NCBI GenBank assembly: GCA_024400305.1 | Contig: JAKSMX010000011.1 | Span: 20,765-84,764 of the forward strand | Source: Bacteroidales bacterium | Lineage (GTDB): Bacteria; Bacteroidota; Bacteroidia; Bacteroidales; F082 | Length of the DNA: 64,000 nt | Direction of reading: 5' to 3' | In this document: one piece after another, positions 17,544 through 24,694 of the stretch | Numbering within the stretch: position 1 is the stretch's first letter | How the letters are laid out: each line of letters opens with the position of its first letter | Position numbers and translations under genes: made by a program | Notes under the pieces: model-generated | Seen by the model: only the letters and a program-made list of their open reading frames with translations | Database searches by the model: none | Told to the model about the DNA's origin: nothing

Positions 17544-18233
17544 TTAATTTTTTTTCAAAATTTCATACATTTCAGGTCTGCGGGCCTTCGTTCTTTCTAA
17601 TGCCTGCTGGTATTTCCATTCATTTATCACCGAATCGTTGCCTGAAAGCAGAACTTCGGGAACCGCCCATCCTTTGTATTCACGTGGCCGTGTGTAAACC
17701 GGCGGTGAGACCATCCCGTCTTGAAATGAGTCGGATAAGGCGGATGTCTCGTCGGAAAGCGCGCCGGGAATCAGGCGGACGAGGCTGTCGGTAAGCACTG
17801 CGGCCGCAAGCTCGCCACCGGACAGAACATAGTTCCCGATGGAAATCTCCATCGTCACGAGATGTTCGCGGATGCGTTCGTCGATGCCTTTGTAATGACC
17901 GCATAACATTATCAGATTCTGATTCATTGAAAGCTGATTTACAACAGGTTGCGTGAGAAGTATTCCATCAGGACTCATATAAATCACCTCATCGTAATTG
18001 CGTTCCGATTTGAGTTTAGTGATGCAGTTGTCAACAGGCTCAATCATCATCACCATGCCTGCTCCGGCTGAAAATGGATAGTCATCGACACGTCTGTGCT
18101 TGTCGGTGCTGTAATCGCGGAGGTTGTGAAGATGAATGTCAACGAGGCCTTTGTTGATTGCTCTTTTCACGATGGATTCAGTCAACGGGCCGTTGAACAT
18201 CTCAGGAAATATGGTGATAATGTCGATGCGCAT
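17544..18233 (-). CDS. trmD: tRNA (guanine-37-N1)-methyltransferase
   Basis: A 229-residue protein, typical TrmD length. It begins [13 protein letters not shown] and has the trefoil-knot SPOUT signatures [15 protein letters not shown]-type sequence ([11 protein letters not shown], about residues 109-119) and [14 protein letters not shown] (about 131-144), then the C-terminal [15 protein letters not shown] region with the catalytic-domain linker. It methylates G37 in tRNAs to prevent +1 frameshifting. Its promoter overlaps the divergent protease promoter region. Confidence 0.97.
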   Translation of the reverse strand: MRIDIITIFPEMFNGPLTESIVKRAINKGLVDIHLHNLRDYSTDKHRRVDDYPFSAGAGMVMMIEPVDNCITKLKSERNYDEVIYMSPDGILLTQPVVNQLSMNQNLIMLCGHYKGIDERIREHLVTMEISIGNYVLSGGELAAAVLTDSLVRLIPGALSDETSALSDSFQDGMVSPPVYTRPREYKGWAVPEVLLSGNDSVINEWKYQQALERTKARRPEMYEILKKN

Positions 18234-18264
18234 GATGCTTGATTATATTAAATTTTTCCGGCTG

Positions 18265-18272
18265 CAAAAATA
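18265..18272 (-). promoter_or_regulatory. Probable trmD promoter (-7 element)
   Basis: On the minus strand the bases read TATTTTTG (TAnnTTTG), 31 bases before the trmD ATG. It is divergent from an identical element at 18295-18302 on the other strand. Confidence 0.6.
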
Positions 18273-18294
18273 GTGATTTTTTCCGAAAAATGTG

Positions 18295-18302
18295 TATTTT
18301 TG
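18295..18302 (+). promoter_or_regulatory. Probable promoter of the secreted subtilase gene
   Basis: TATTTTTG (TAnnTTTG) lies 27 bases before the GTG start at 18329. It excludes the in-frame upstream start at 18239, because transcription would begin downstream of it. Confidence 0.6.
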
Positions 18303-18328
18303 CAGCCATATTAATAAATGTACCGAAA

Positions 18329-19975
18329 GTGAAGAAATTTTTATCTTTGTTTGCGCTTCTGACCATGTTTTCAGGACTTTTCGCGCAGGTCGCACCAGGC
18401 AGATACTGGGTGCAGTTTTCCGACAAAAACAACTCACCTTATTCTATTAATCGTCCTGGGGAGTTTCTCAGCCAGCGGGCTTTGGACCGCCGTGCGAAAT
18501 TCAACATCGCCATTGATGAGCTTGACATCCCAGTCAATCAGGCGTATATCGATGCCGTTGCAGGATGCGGAGCCGAAATTCTGAATCCGTCAAAATGGTT
18601 GAATGGCGTCACCGTCAGGGCGGTTGACCCTGCTGTCGTTGATGCCATCAAAGGGCTTGATTTCGTCGTGGAGGTGCGCGGCTGCTACGACAATTCCATA
18701 AAACAGGAATTAAAAGATAAGTTTTGTTTTGAAAAAATTTCGAGGGATGAATTCGAGATTAATGCAGACTCCGGATATTACGGTCTGGCTTTCGAACAGA
18801 TCAATCAGCTCAACGGCGTTGCCATTCACGATGCAGGATACACGGGCGAAGGCGTTTTGATAGGTATATGTGACGGCGGCTTTGCCGGAGCCGACAACAT
18901 CTCGCTGTTCGCCGCGGCCCGCGAGGAAGGCCGTCTCCTCGGCACCCGCGACTTCGTCCACGGCGGCACCGACGTTTTCAATGAAAGTGCGCACGGCACG
19001 GCGGTCTGGGGACTGATGGGCGGAAAGATTGGGAACACATACGTCGGCACGGCTCCGGATGCGATGTTCTTCCTGTGCCGCACAGAGGACGTGGGGACAG
19101 AAAACGTAATCGAGGAATACAACTGGGTCTCCGGCGTGGAACTTTTAGACAGTCTAGGCGCTGACATCATGAATTCGTCGTTAGGTTATGTAACTTTTGA
19201 CAACCCGCTGATGAATCACACCTATAATGAAATGGACGGACAGACGGCAGTGATCACCCGCGGAGCCGAAATAGCATGTTCCCGCGGACTTCTCGTCGTC
19301 AATTCAGCCGGCAATGAAGGCGGGGAAAACAACGAGTGGCGTTGGATTGGCGCGCCGGCGGATGCCGAACACGTCTTTACAATCGGCGCGGTTGGCATTG
19401 ACGGGATCAGAGCACCGTTCAGCTCCATCGGGCCGACTTACGACAACAGGATAAAACCTGACGTGATGGGACACGGATATAACGTTTATATCGCAGGAAG
19501 CATGGACGGCTGGTTCGGAAGGAGCAGCGGCACTTCGTATTCTTCACCGGTCATCTGCGGCATGACGGCTTGCCTCTTGCAGGCAAAACCAGAAAAAAAA
19601 CCTCAGGAAATTATGGACTGCCTGAGAAAATCAGGAAATTTTTCCGAAAATCCTGATGGATTCTATGGTTTCGGCATTCCCGACTACGTAAACGCACTGA
19701 ATTTTTTGGACGTGAAAGAGGTTGAAAACGATGTCTCAAAATTCATAAATATCTATCCAAATCCGTCAAATGGCGTAATTTTTGTCGAATTTGGCGTGGA
19801 AGGCGAGAAAAACATTCAAGTGTTCAATCAACTTGGTCAGATGATTTATAATATTGATATTCAGAATGATAACTCTGAAATTGAGGGCTTTTTGACAAAA
19901 CTTTCATCTGGAGTGTATGTTATAAAAATGGCCTCTGATGAAAAAAATATTTCAACAAAACTTATTAAAAATTAA
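18329..19975 (+). CDS. Secreted S8 subtilisin-like protease with type IX secretion signal
   Basis: A 548-residue protein from a GTG start that gives a clean signal peptide (KKFLSLFALLTMFSGLFAQ). A prodomain-like region is followed by a subtilase domain with the catalytic triad Asp192 (GICDGGF), His232 (AHGTAVWG) and Ser412 (SGTSYSSPV), and the oxyanion Asn338 (SAGNEG). The last about 75 residues start with YPNPSNG and end in KLIKN, the type A sorting domain recognised by the type IX secretion system of Bacteroidota. The protein is therefore predicted to be exported and probably attached to the cell surface. Substrate unknown. It stands alone, divergent from trmD. Confidence 0.92.
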   Translation: MKKFLSLFALLTMFSGLFAQVAPGRYWVQFSDKNNSPYSINRPGEFLSQRALDRRAKFNIAIDELDIPVNQAYIDAVAGCGAEILNPSKWLNGVTVRAVDPAVVDAIKGLDFVVEVRGCYDNSIKQELKDKFCFEKISRDEFEINADSGYYGLAFEQINQLNGVAIHDAGYTGEGVLIGICDGGFAGADNISLFAAAREEGRLLGTRDFVHGGTDVFNESAHGTAVWGLMGGKIGNTYVGTAPDAMFFLCRTEDVGTENVIEEYNWVSGVELLDSLGADIMNSSLGYVTFDNPLMNHTYNEMDGQTAVITRGAEIACSRGLLVVNSAGNEGGENNEWRWIGAPADAEHVFTIGAVGIDGIRAPFSSIGPTYDNRIKPDVMGHGYNVYIAGSMDGWFGRSSGTSYSSPVICGMTACLLQAKPEKKPQEIMDCLRKSGNFSENPDGFYGFGIPDYVNALNFLDVKEVENDVSKFINIYPNPSNGVIFVEFGVEGEKNIQVFNQLGQMIYNIDIQNDNSEIEGFLTKLSSGVYVIKMASDEKNISTKLIKN

Positions 19976-20024
19976 AGAGTTATAAAAAATTTGAAAATAT
20001 TTTGAAAAAAAATGCTGCAAAGTG

Positions 20025-20054
20025 TTGCGCATATTGAAAATATGTGTACCTTTG
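20025..20054 (+). promoter_or_regulatory. Promoter of the tRNA-Leu operon
   Basis: TTG at 20025-20027 and TACCTTTG at 20047-20054 are separated by 19 nt, a consensus Bacteroidetes promoter. Transcription would begin about 60 bases before the first tRNA. Confidence 0.8.
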
Positions 20055-20121
20055 CAGCGTCTTTTGAAAGGGAGTTAAACGCAGACGGTTCTTTGAAAAA
20101 CTTCCTGACAAAGATGGTGAA

Positions 20122-20208
20122 GCCCAGGTGGTGAAATTGGTAGACACGCTACTTTGAGGGGGTAGTGACGAATGCGTCATGCAAGTTCGACTCTTGTCCT
20201 GGGCACCA
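20122..20208 (+). tRNA. tRNA-Leu (anticodon GAG)
   Basis: An 87-nt class II tRNA. The acceptor arms GCCCAGG and CCTGGGC pair, followed by A and an encoded CCA. The D-arm sequence GTGAAATTGGTAGACAC is typical of tRNA-Leu. The anticodon stem CTACT/GGTAG encloses the loop TTGAGGG with anticodon GAG. A long variable arm and the T-arm GTTCGACTC are present. Confidence 0.95.
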
Positions 20209-20233
20209 AACGAAATCCAAGAATTTCGACATC

Positions 20234-20317
20234 GCCCATGTGGTGAAATTGGTAAACACGCTACATTCAGGGTGTAGTGAGCGGACGCTCTTGGAAGTTC
20301 GAGTCTTCTCATGGGCA
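20234..20317 (+). tRNA. tRNA-Leu (anticodon CAG)
   Basis: The acceptor arms GCCCATG and CATGGGC pair, followed by the discriminator A. The next bases are CAA, so CCA is not encoded and must be added, unlike in its neighbour. The anticodon stem CTACA/TGTAG encloses TTCAGGG with anticodon CAG. A long variable arm and the T-arm GTTCGAGTC are present. It is 25 bases downstream of the first tRNA-Leu. Confidence 0.95.
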
Positions 20318-20327
20318 CAAAGAAATA

Positions 20328-20352
20328 AATCGACGATTGTCGATTTTTTTTT
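20328..20352 (+). terminator. Terminator of the tRNA-Leu operon
   Basis: AATCGAC (20328-20334), loop GATT, GTCGATT (20339-20345), then a T-run. A clear Rho-independent terminator 10 bases after the second tRNA. Confidence 0.9.
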
Positions 20353-20567
20353 GTTCGTGGTTTTTGTATTGAATTTCCATGTCGGTTTCTGACGATATTT
20401 TCTTTCAAAACAAGATGAAATTTTAGTCGTTTTTTACAAATTTTTTCTTTTTTTCGCATGAGGTTTTCTGTTTTTATGCGTGCAGTTTTTTTGAAAAGAT
20501 GTTTGAGGGTGTAAACATATTTTCAGGAGACGGAAAAAGTTTCGTATATTTTTTTTATAAAATTAAA
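20353..20567. other. Gene-free AT-rich spacer before the polysaccharide locus
   Basis: The whole gene-free stretch runs from 20318 to 20631, with a terminator at its left end and a promoter at its right end. In the middle I see no coding frame with credible codon use, no inverted repeat of note and no integrase or attachment-site duplication of the tRNA ends. Confidence 0.5.
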
Positions 20568-20594
20568 TTTGAAAGGAATTATTCCGTATTTTTG
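20568..20594 (+). promoter_or_regulatory. Probable promoter of the wlbA-like / sugar transferase operon
   Basis: TATTTTTG (20587-20594) matches TAnnTTTG and is preceded by TTTG at 20568-20571, though the 15-nt spacing is short of the usual 19. It lies 37 bases before the first gene of the polysaccharide locus. Confidence 0.55.
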
Positions 20595-20631
20595 CAGGGT
20601 TTCTAACTTAACGAATAATTGGATTAGGTTT

Positions 20632-21612
20632 ATGTTTAATTTTGCGTTGATAGGTGCGGCTGGATATATTGCACCAAGACATTTGAAAGCAATTGCAGAC
20701 ACAGGCAACAAGCTCGTGGCGGCGTACGACAAATTTGACAGTGTCGGCCGCCTTGACAGTTTTTTCCCGGATTGCGTTTTTTTCACTGAACATGAGCTGT
20801 TTGACAGATATTGCAGCAAGGTGAAAGGTACCGAAGGCAACATTGATTGGGTTTCGGTCTGCACGCCGAACTACACACACGATGCGTTTATCCGTTACGG
20901 TCTCCGTCTCGGAGCGAATGTGATATGTGAGAAACCTGTCGTTCTGAATCCGTGGAACATTGACGCACTTATGAAAGTCGAAGAAGAGACCGGGTGCAAG
21001 GCATATAACATTCTGCAGCTCAGGCTTCACGACAGCATAGTTGCCCTTAAGAAAAAAGTCGAGGAGGGTCCGAAAGACAAAATATATAATATTGACCTTA
21101 CGTATATCACGTCACGAGGAAATTGGTACTACTCTTCATGGAAGGGCGACAACCACAAGAGCGGCGGCGTGGCCACAAACATCGGCGTTCATTTCTACGA
21201 CATGCTCCAGTGGATATTCGGACCTGTGCAGGAGAATATCGTTCACGTGATGAGTTTCGACCGAGTTGCAGGTTATCTCGGCCTCAAGAACGCCAGAGTG
21301 CGTTACTTTTTGAGTATCAATGCCGAATGCCTTCCGGAAAACGCAGTCAATGGCGAGAAGAAAACCTACAGGACCTTGAACATCGACGGCGATGAGTTTG
21401 AGTTCAGCGAAGGCTTCACCGAACTTCACACAAAGAGCTATCAGAACATCCTGGCCGGGAACGGATTCCGCATCTCGGAAGCGAGACCATGCATACAAAT
21501 TGTCCACGACATCAGAAACGCCAAGCCTGTCGGATTGGTCGGCGACTACCACCCGCTGGCGAAAATGCCTTTGGCAAAGCATCCGTTCGGATGGGATGAC
21601 GTCAAATATTAA
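20632..21612 (+). CDS. wlbA: Gfo/Idh/MocA oxidoreductase, WlbA-like nucleotide-sugar 3-dehydrogenase
   Basis: A 326-residue protein from the ATG MFNFALIGAAGYIAP. The N-terminal Rossmann domain has the dinucleotide motif LIGAAGYIA (6-14) and the family-defining EKP at 100-102 (VICEKPVVLN). A C-terminal substrate domain includes GVATNIGVHFYDML. It resembles WlbA/WbpB enzymes, which oxidise the 3-position of UDP-GlcNAc-uronic acid on the way to 2,3-diamino sugars. The usual partner aminotransferase and acetyltransferase (WlbC, WlbB) are not next to it, so the exact reaction is not certain. It is the first gene of the locus, 22 bases before the sugar transferase. Confidence 0.8.
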   Translation: MFNFALIGAAGYIAPRHLKAIADTGNKLVAAYDKFDSVGRLDSFFPDCVFFTEHELFDRYCSKVKGTEGNIDWVSVCTPNYTHDAFIRYGLRLGANVICEKPVVLNPWNIDALMKVEEETGCKAYNILQLRLHDSIVALKKKVEEGPKDKIYNIDLTYITSRGNWYYSSWKGDNHKSGGVATNIGVHFYDMLQWIFGPVQENIVHVMSFDRVAGYLGLKNARVRYFLSINAECLPENAVNGEKKTYRTLNIDGDEFEFSEGFTELHTKSYQNILAGNGFRISEARPCIQIVHDIRNAKPVGLVGDYHPLAKMPLAKHPFGWDDVKY

Positions 21613-21634
21613 ATTTTAATGTTTTTGGAAAGAG

Positions 21635-22756
21635 TTGGTTTCGGAAGAGAAAATACCGGTTTTCAATGATGTTCGCAAGGATGAAGTTTTGGAGGCGAAC
21701 AAGAATGTTGTCGCCGGCAACACTTTCGACCTGTCAACATTCGGTGACGAGGAGCTTGAAAAGGTCTTCAAGGTCTTGTTCCAGCCGATAACCAAAGAGA
21801 CTCTGGATTGGCTGGACGATTACTCCAAGAAAAGCGTTGCGGTTGAAGACGGGACTGGACATGTGGTTCTTGGGGAGTGGTTCCTCAACAATCAGCGTTA
21901 TCTCAACCGGTATATCATCAAAGTGAACGAGAAACTCGAAACCGGCGGCTATTTCATAGGCTGTTTTGTCACGGCGAAGAAGCGTCACGACAAATATTAC
22001 ACTAAAGGCTATCCGAAATGGGTCGCCCGCATCCGTTTCTCGTTCGATTTCCTGTGGCATCGTATTTGTCCTAAATTGATGCTCACCAAGAAGTTCTATT
22101 TTTTCGTAAACAGAAGCGTCAAACGTGCGCTTCCGCGGATGGAGGTATTGGGGCGACTTTATTACTGCGGCTTTGAGCTGTACCGGGAGTTGTATGTAGG
22201 CGAAAATTATTTCTTCGTCGCAAGAAAAGTAAAAGAGCCGTGTAATGACCAGCACCCGTCATACGGCCCGCTTATAAAGCTCAACAGGGTGGGGAAGGAC
22301 GGCAAATTGATACAGGTTTATAAGTTCCGTACCATGTATGCCTATTCGGAATATCTTCAGAAAGAGATGTACGACTCCAACAAACTCGACGATGGCGGGA
22401 AAATCAACGATGACTTCAGGATATCAGGTTGGGGCGCGTTCCTGCGGAGATACTGGCTCGATGAATTGCCGATGTTCATCAATGTGCTGAAAGGTGAAAT
22501 GTGCCTCGTCGGTGTCAGGCCGTTGAGTCCGCACTATTACAGTCTGTATTCCAAAGAACTGCAGGACTTCAGAATAAAATTCAAGCCTGGCATGCTGCCT
22601 CCGTTTTATGCTGACAACCCTGTCACCTTGGATGATATTCAGGAAAGCGAGATGCGTTATCTGAAGGCATACGAGCAACATAAATTCCGAACAAAATGGG
22701 TCTATTTCTGGAAGATAATGAATAATATCCTGTTTAAAAACAGACGTTCAAAATAG
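21635..22756 (+). CDS. Initiating sugar transferase (bacterial sugar transferase domain) with unusual N-terminal half
   Basis: A 373-residue protein from a TTG start preceded by GGAAAGAG. The C-terminal half is a polyprenyl-phosphate sugar-1-phosphate transferase domain: LNRVGKDGKLIQVYKFRTM, DDFRISGWGAFLRRYWLDEL, and KGEMCLVGVRPLS. Such enzymes load the first sugar phosphate on undecaprenyl phosphate. The usual hydrophobic N-terminal segment of this domain (KR-FD then a long membrane hairpin) is absent. Instead about 200 residues resemble a degenerate methyltransferase-like fold (VNEKLETGGYFIGCF, LPRMEVLGRLYYCGFELY, ENYFFVARK). Related two-part proteins occur in Bacteroides loci. A terminator follows. 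Confidence 0.8.
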   Translation: MVSEEKIPVFNDVRKDEVLEANKNVVAGNTFDLSTFGDEELEKVFKVLFQPITKETLDWLDDYSKKSVAVEDGTGHVVLGEWFLNNQRYLNRYIIKVNEKLETGGYFIGCFVTAKKRHDKYYTKGYPKWVARIRFSFDFLWHRICPKLMLTKKFYFFVNRSVKRALPRMEVLGRLYYCGFELYRELYVGENYFFVARKVKEPCNDQHPSYGPLIKLNRVGKDGKLIQVYKFRTMYAYSEYLQKEMYDSNKLDDGGKINDDFRISGWGAFLRRYWLDELPMFINVLKGEMCLVGVRPLSPHYYSLYSKELQDFRIKFKPGMLPPFYADNPVTLDDIQESEMRYLKAYEQHKFRTKWVYFWKIMNNILFKNRRSK

Positions 22757-22773
22757 TAGTTTCAAAAATATAG

Positions 22774-22797
22774 GAGGATGCCAAGTCCTCTTTTTAT
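22774..22797 (+). terminator. Terminator after the sugar transferase gene
   Basis: GAGGA (22774-22778) and TCCTC (22786-22790), 7-nt loop, then TTTTTATTTA. It closes the first two-gene unit of the locus. Confidence 0.65.
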
Positions 22798-22809
22798 TTA
22801 TTTATTACA

Positions 22810-22839
22810 TTGGTGTTATCAAAAAAAACATTATCTTTG
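22810..22839 (+). promoter_or_regulatory. Main promoter of the polysaccharide operon
   Basis: TTG (22810-22812), 19-nt spacer, TATCTTTG (22832-22839): a consensus Bacteroidetes promoter. The leader before the first permease gene is then about 150 nt, unusually long for this genome's other genes. Confidence 0.78.
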
Positions 22840-22924
22840 CAAATTAAAAATTTAAATGATGAAAATCAAGACGAAATTTTCAATAATTTTGTAATATCTT
22901 GATTTTTATTTAATTATAAGTGAA

Positions 22925-22953
22925 GCCACTTTGGTTTATGTGACCCAAGTGGC
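22925..22953 (+). promoter_or_regulatory. Leader hairpin upstream of the ABC permease genes
   Basis: GCCACTTTGG (22925-22934) and CCCAAGTGGC (22944-22953) form a 10-bp stem with one mismatch and a 9-nt loop in the middle of the long leader. No T-run follows, so it is not a plain terminator; an antitermination or regulatory element is possible. Confidence 0.55.
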
Positions 22954-22998
22954 GAAGCTGTGTAATAAAAAAGTGCAGTTTTCACGGTTGAATTTGCG

Positions 22999-23847
22999 AT
23001 GAAAGAAGATAACTGGGACATTGAAATCAGGCCGAAAGACAGGATGCTATCCGTTGATTTCAAGGAGATGTGGCGTTATCGCGACCTTTACTGGCTTTTT
23101 GTGCGGCGTGACATCACGACCATGTACAAGCAGACGGTGCTCGGACCGCTCTGGTTCATCATTAACCCGATAATGGGGATGATAGTGATGGTGGTTGTCT
23201 TCGGCGGCGTTGTCGGCATCCCTACCGACGGCGTCCCAGCGACTTTGTTTTATCTGCTCGGCCCCGCAATCTGGGGGTATTTCTCAAGCTGCCTGACATC
23301 AACGTCAAATTCATTCGTCACGAATTCCGGCATCTTCGGGAAGGTTTATTTCCCGAGGATGATAATGCCCGTTGTGGCAGTCACGACAAACCTTGTCAGT
23401 TTCGGGGTCAACATCCTGCTGTTCACTTGTTTTTATGTTTACTACGTGGCCACTGGCACTCCGATAGCACCGAACTGGATGGCGTTGCTGTTCCCTGTCT
23501 TGATTGTGATGCTCGCGTTGCTGGCGATGGGCTTCGGTATGTTAATCTCTTCTGTCTCAACGAAATACAGAGACGTTCAGATGTTTTTCGAATATATCGT
23601 CTCGCTGTGGATGTATGTCACGCCGGTCATCTATCCGTTGAGTCTTGTCACAAATCCGAAGTTGCATTTCGTCATGTCGTTGAATCCTGTCACGCCGATA
23701 ATGGAGGCGGTGAAATACGGGCTTTTAGGTTCGGGCAGTTTCAGCTGGCTATGGCTCGGCTACAGTTTTGTTTTCATGACAATCTTGCTCGCAATAGGGA
23801 TTGTCGTTTTCAACAGGACACAGAAATCGTTCATGGACACGGTTTAG
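22999..23847 (+). CDS. wzm: ABC-2 type polysaccharide export permease (Wzm), copy 1
   Basis: A 282-residue protein with a cytoplasmic amphipathic N-terminus, six predicted membrane helices, and the conserved signatures YKQTVLGPLWFIINP, GKVYFPRMIMPV and SSVSTKYRDVQMFF-LWMYVTPVIYPLS. These match O-antigen/capsule permeases that, with a Wzt ATPase, move a finished undecaprenyl-linked glycan across the inner membrane. It is followed after 2 bases by a second, clearly homologous permease gene. The matching ATPase gene (wzt) lies about 10 kb downstream. Confidence 0.93.
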   Translation: MKEDNWDIEIRPKDRMLSVDFKEMWRYRDLYWLFVRRDITTMYKQTVLGPLWFIINPIMGMIVMVVVFGGVVGIPTDGVPATLFYLLGPAIWGYFSSCLTSTSNSFVTNSGIFGKVYFPRMIMPVVAVTTNLVSFGVNILLFTCFYVYYVATGTPIAPNWMALLFPVLIVMLALLAMGFGMLISSVSTKYRDVQMFFEYIVSLWMYVTPVIYPLSLVTNPKLHFVMSLNPVTPIMEAVKYGLLGSGSFSWLWLGYSFVFMTILLAIGIVVFNRTQKSFMDTV

Positions 23848-23849
23848 TT

Positions 23850-24692
23850 ATGGAAAAATTCACGACAGAAATAAAGCCGAAAGATAAGTTGTTCGACCTA
23901 GAATTGAAGCAGGTATGGGAGAAACGCTATCTTTTGTGGCTGTTCATCAAGAGGGATCTGACCGTCAAGTTCAAGCAGACCATCTTCGGTTTCGCTTGGT
24001 ATTTCATCTCGCCGCTGATTTCAACATTCATCTACATCATCGTTTTCAGCCGCGTCGCGGGCATTCCCACCGACGGCATCCCGCAGCCGCTTTTCTATCT
24101 GTCGGGCACCTGCCTGTGGAACTATTTTTCGCAGTGTATCGGCAAGACGTCAACCACGTTCCAGGAAAATTCCGGGCTGTTCGGAAAGGTGTATTTCCCG
24201 AGGCTTATCTCTCCGATATCGGAGGTCGTGTCACATCTGTTCAGGTTTTTCATTCAACTTTCACTTTTCGTGATCGTATATTTGATTTTCGTGATCAAAG
24301 GCGCTGATGTCCATCCGAACTGGTATCTTCTGCTTTTCCCGGTGCTCGTCGTGATGCTCGGAGGCATCGCCCTCGGACTCGGCCTGATTGTCACTTCGCT
24401 TACGACAAAATACCGCGACCTGAAGAACTTTTTCAGCGTTTTCGTCTCTCTGTGGATGTACGCCACGCCTATAGTTTATCCTTTGAGCGTCATTGAAAAT
24501 CAGAAGCTTAAGACGATAATGACGTTGAATCCGCTGACGCCAATCACGGAGGCGTTCAAATACGGCTCGATGGGGGCCGGTGAGTTCAGCTGGGGCTGGC
24601 TCGCCTACAGTTTCGCTGTGATGTTGGTGCTTCTTGTCGTCGGGATGCTGATGTTCAACAGGAAACAGAAAATGTTTATCGATACGATTTGA
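23850..24692 (+). CDS. wzm: ABC-2 type polysaccharide export permease (Wzm), copy 2
   Basis: A 280-residue paralogue of the preceding protein. The same landmarks align: FKQTIFGFAWYFISP, GKVYFPRLISPI, TSLTTKYRDLKNFF, LWMYATPIVYPLS, plus a shared N-terminal pattern (EIKPKDKLFDLELKQVWEKR against EIRPKDRMLSVDFKEMWRYR). An in-frame extension upstream to 23427 overlaps the first permease and is not real. The two permeases may form a heterodimer with Wzt, or one may be an alternative; both read intact. Confidence 0.93.
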   Translation: MEKFTTEIKPKDKLFDLELKQVWEKRYLLWLFIKRDLTVKFKQTIFGFAWYFISPLISTFIYIIVFSRVAGIPTDGIPQPLFYLSGTCLWNYFSQCIGKTSTTFQENSGLFGKVYFPRLISPISEVVSHLFRFFIQLSLFVIVYLIFVIKGADVHPNWYLLLFPVLVVMLGGIALGLGLIVTSLTTKYRDLKNFFSVFVSLWMYATPIVYPLSVIENQKLKTIMTLNPLTPITEAFKYGSMGAGEFSWGWLAYSFAVMLVLLVVGMLMFNRKQKMFIDTI

Positions 24693-24694
24693 TA

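Noticed and set aside
19980-20459. 159-codon open frame on the minus strand across the tRNA region
   Set aside because: It lies over two clear tRNA genes and their promoter and is a chance frame.
21619-21669. ATG-initiated 16-codon frame just before the sugar transferase, suggesting a frameshifted start
   Set aside because: The encoded peptide shows no resemblance to the family N-terminus, and the TTG start at 21635 is preceded by a purine-rich stretch. A sequencing frameshift cannot be fully excluded.
22925-22953. Simple terminator in the operon leader
   Set aside because: The stem is followed by mixed sequence with no T-run, and the downstream operon would be silenced without a factor.
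23427-23849. N-terminal extension of 141 codons on the second permease
   Set aside because: It overlaps the first permease gene in another frame, and a normal ATG with a family-like N-terminus occurs at 23850.
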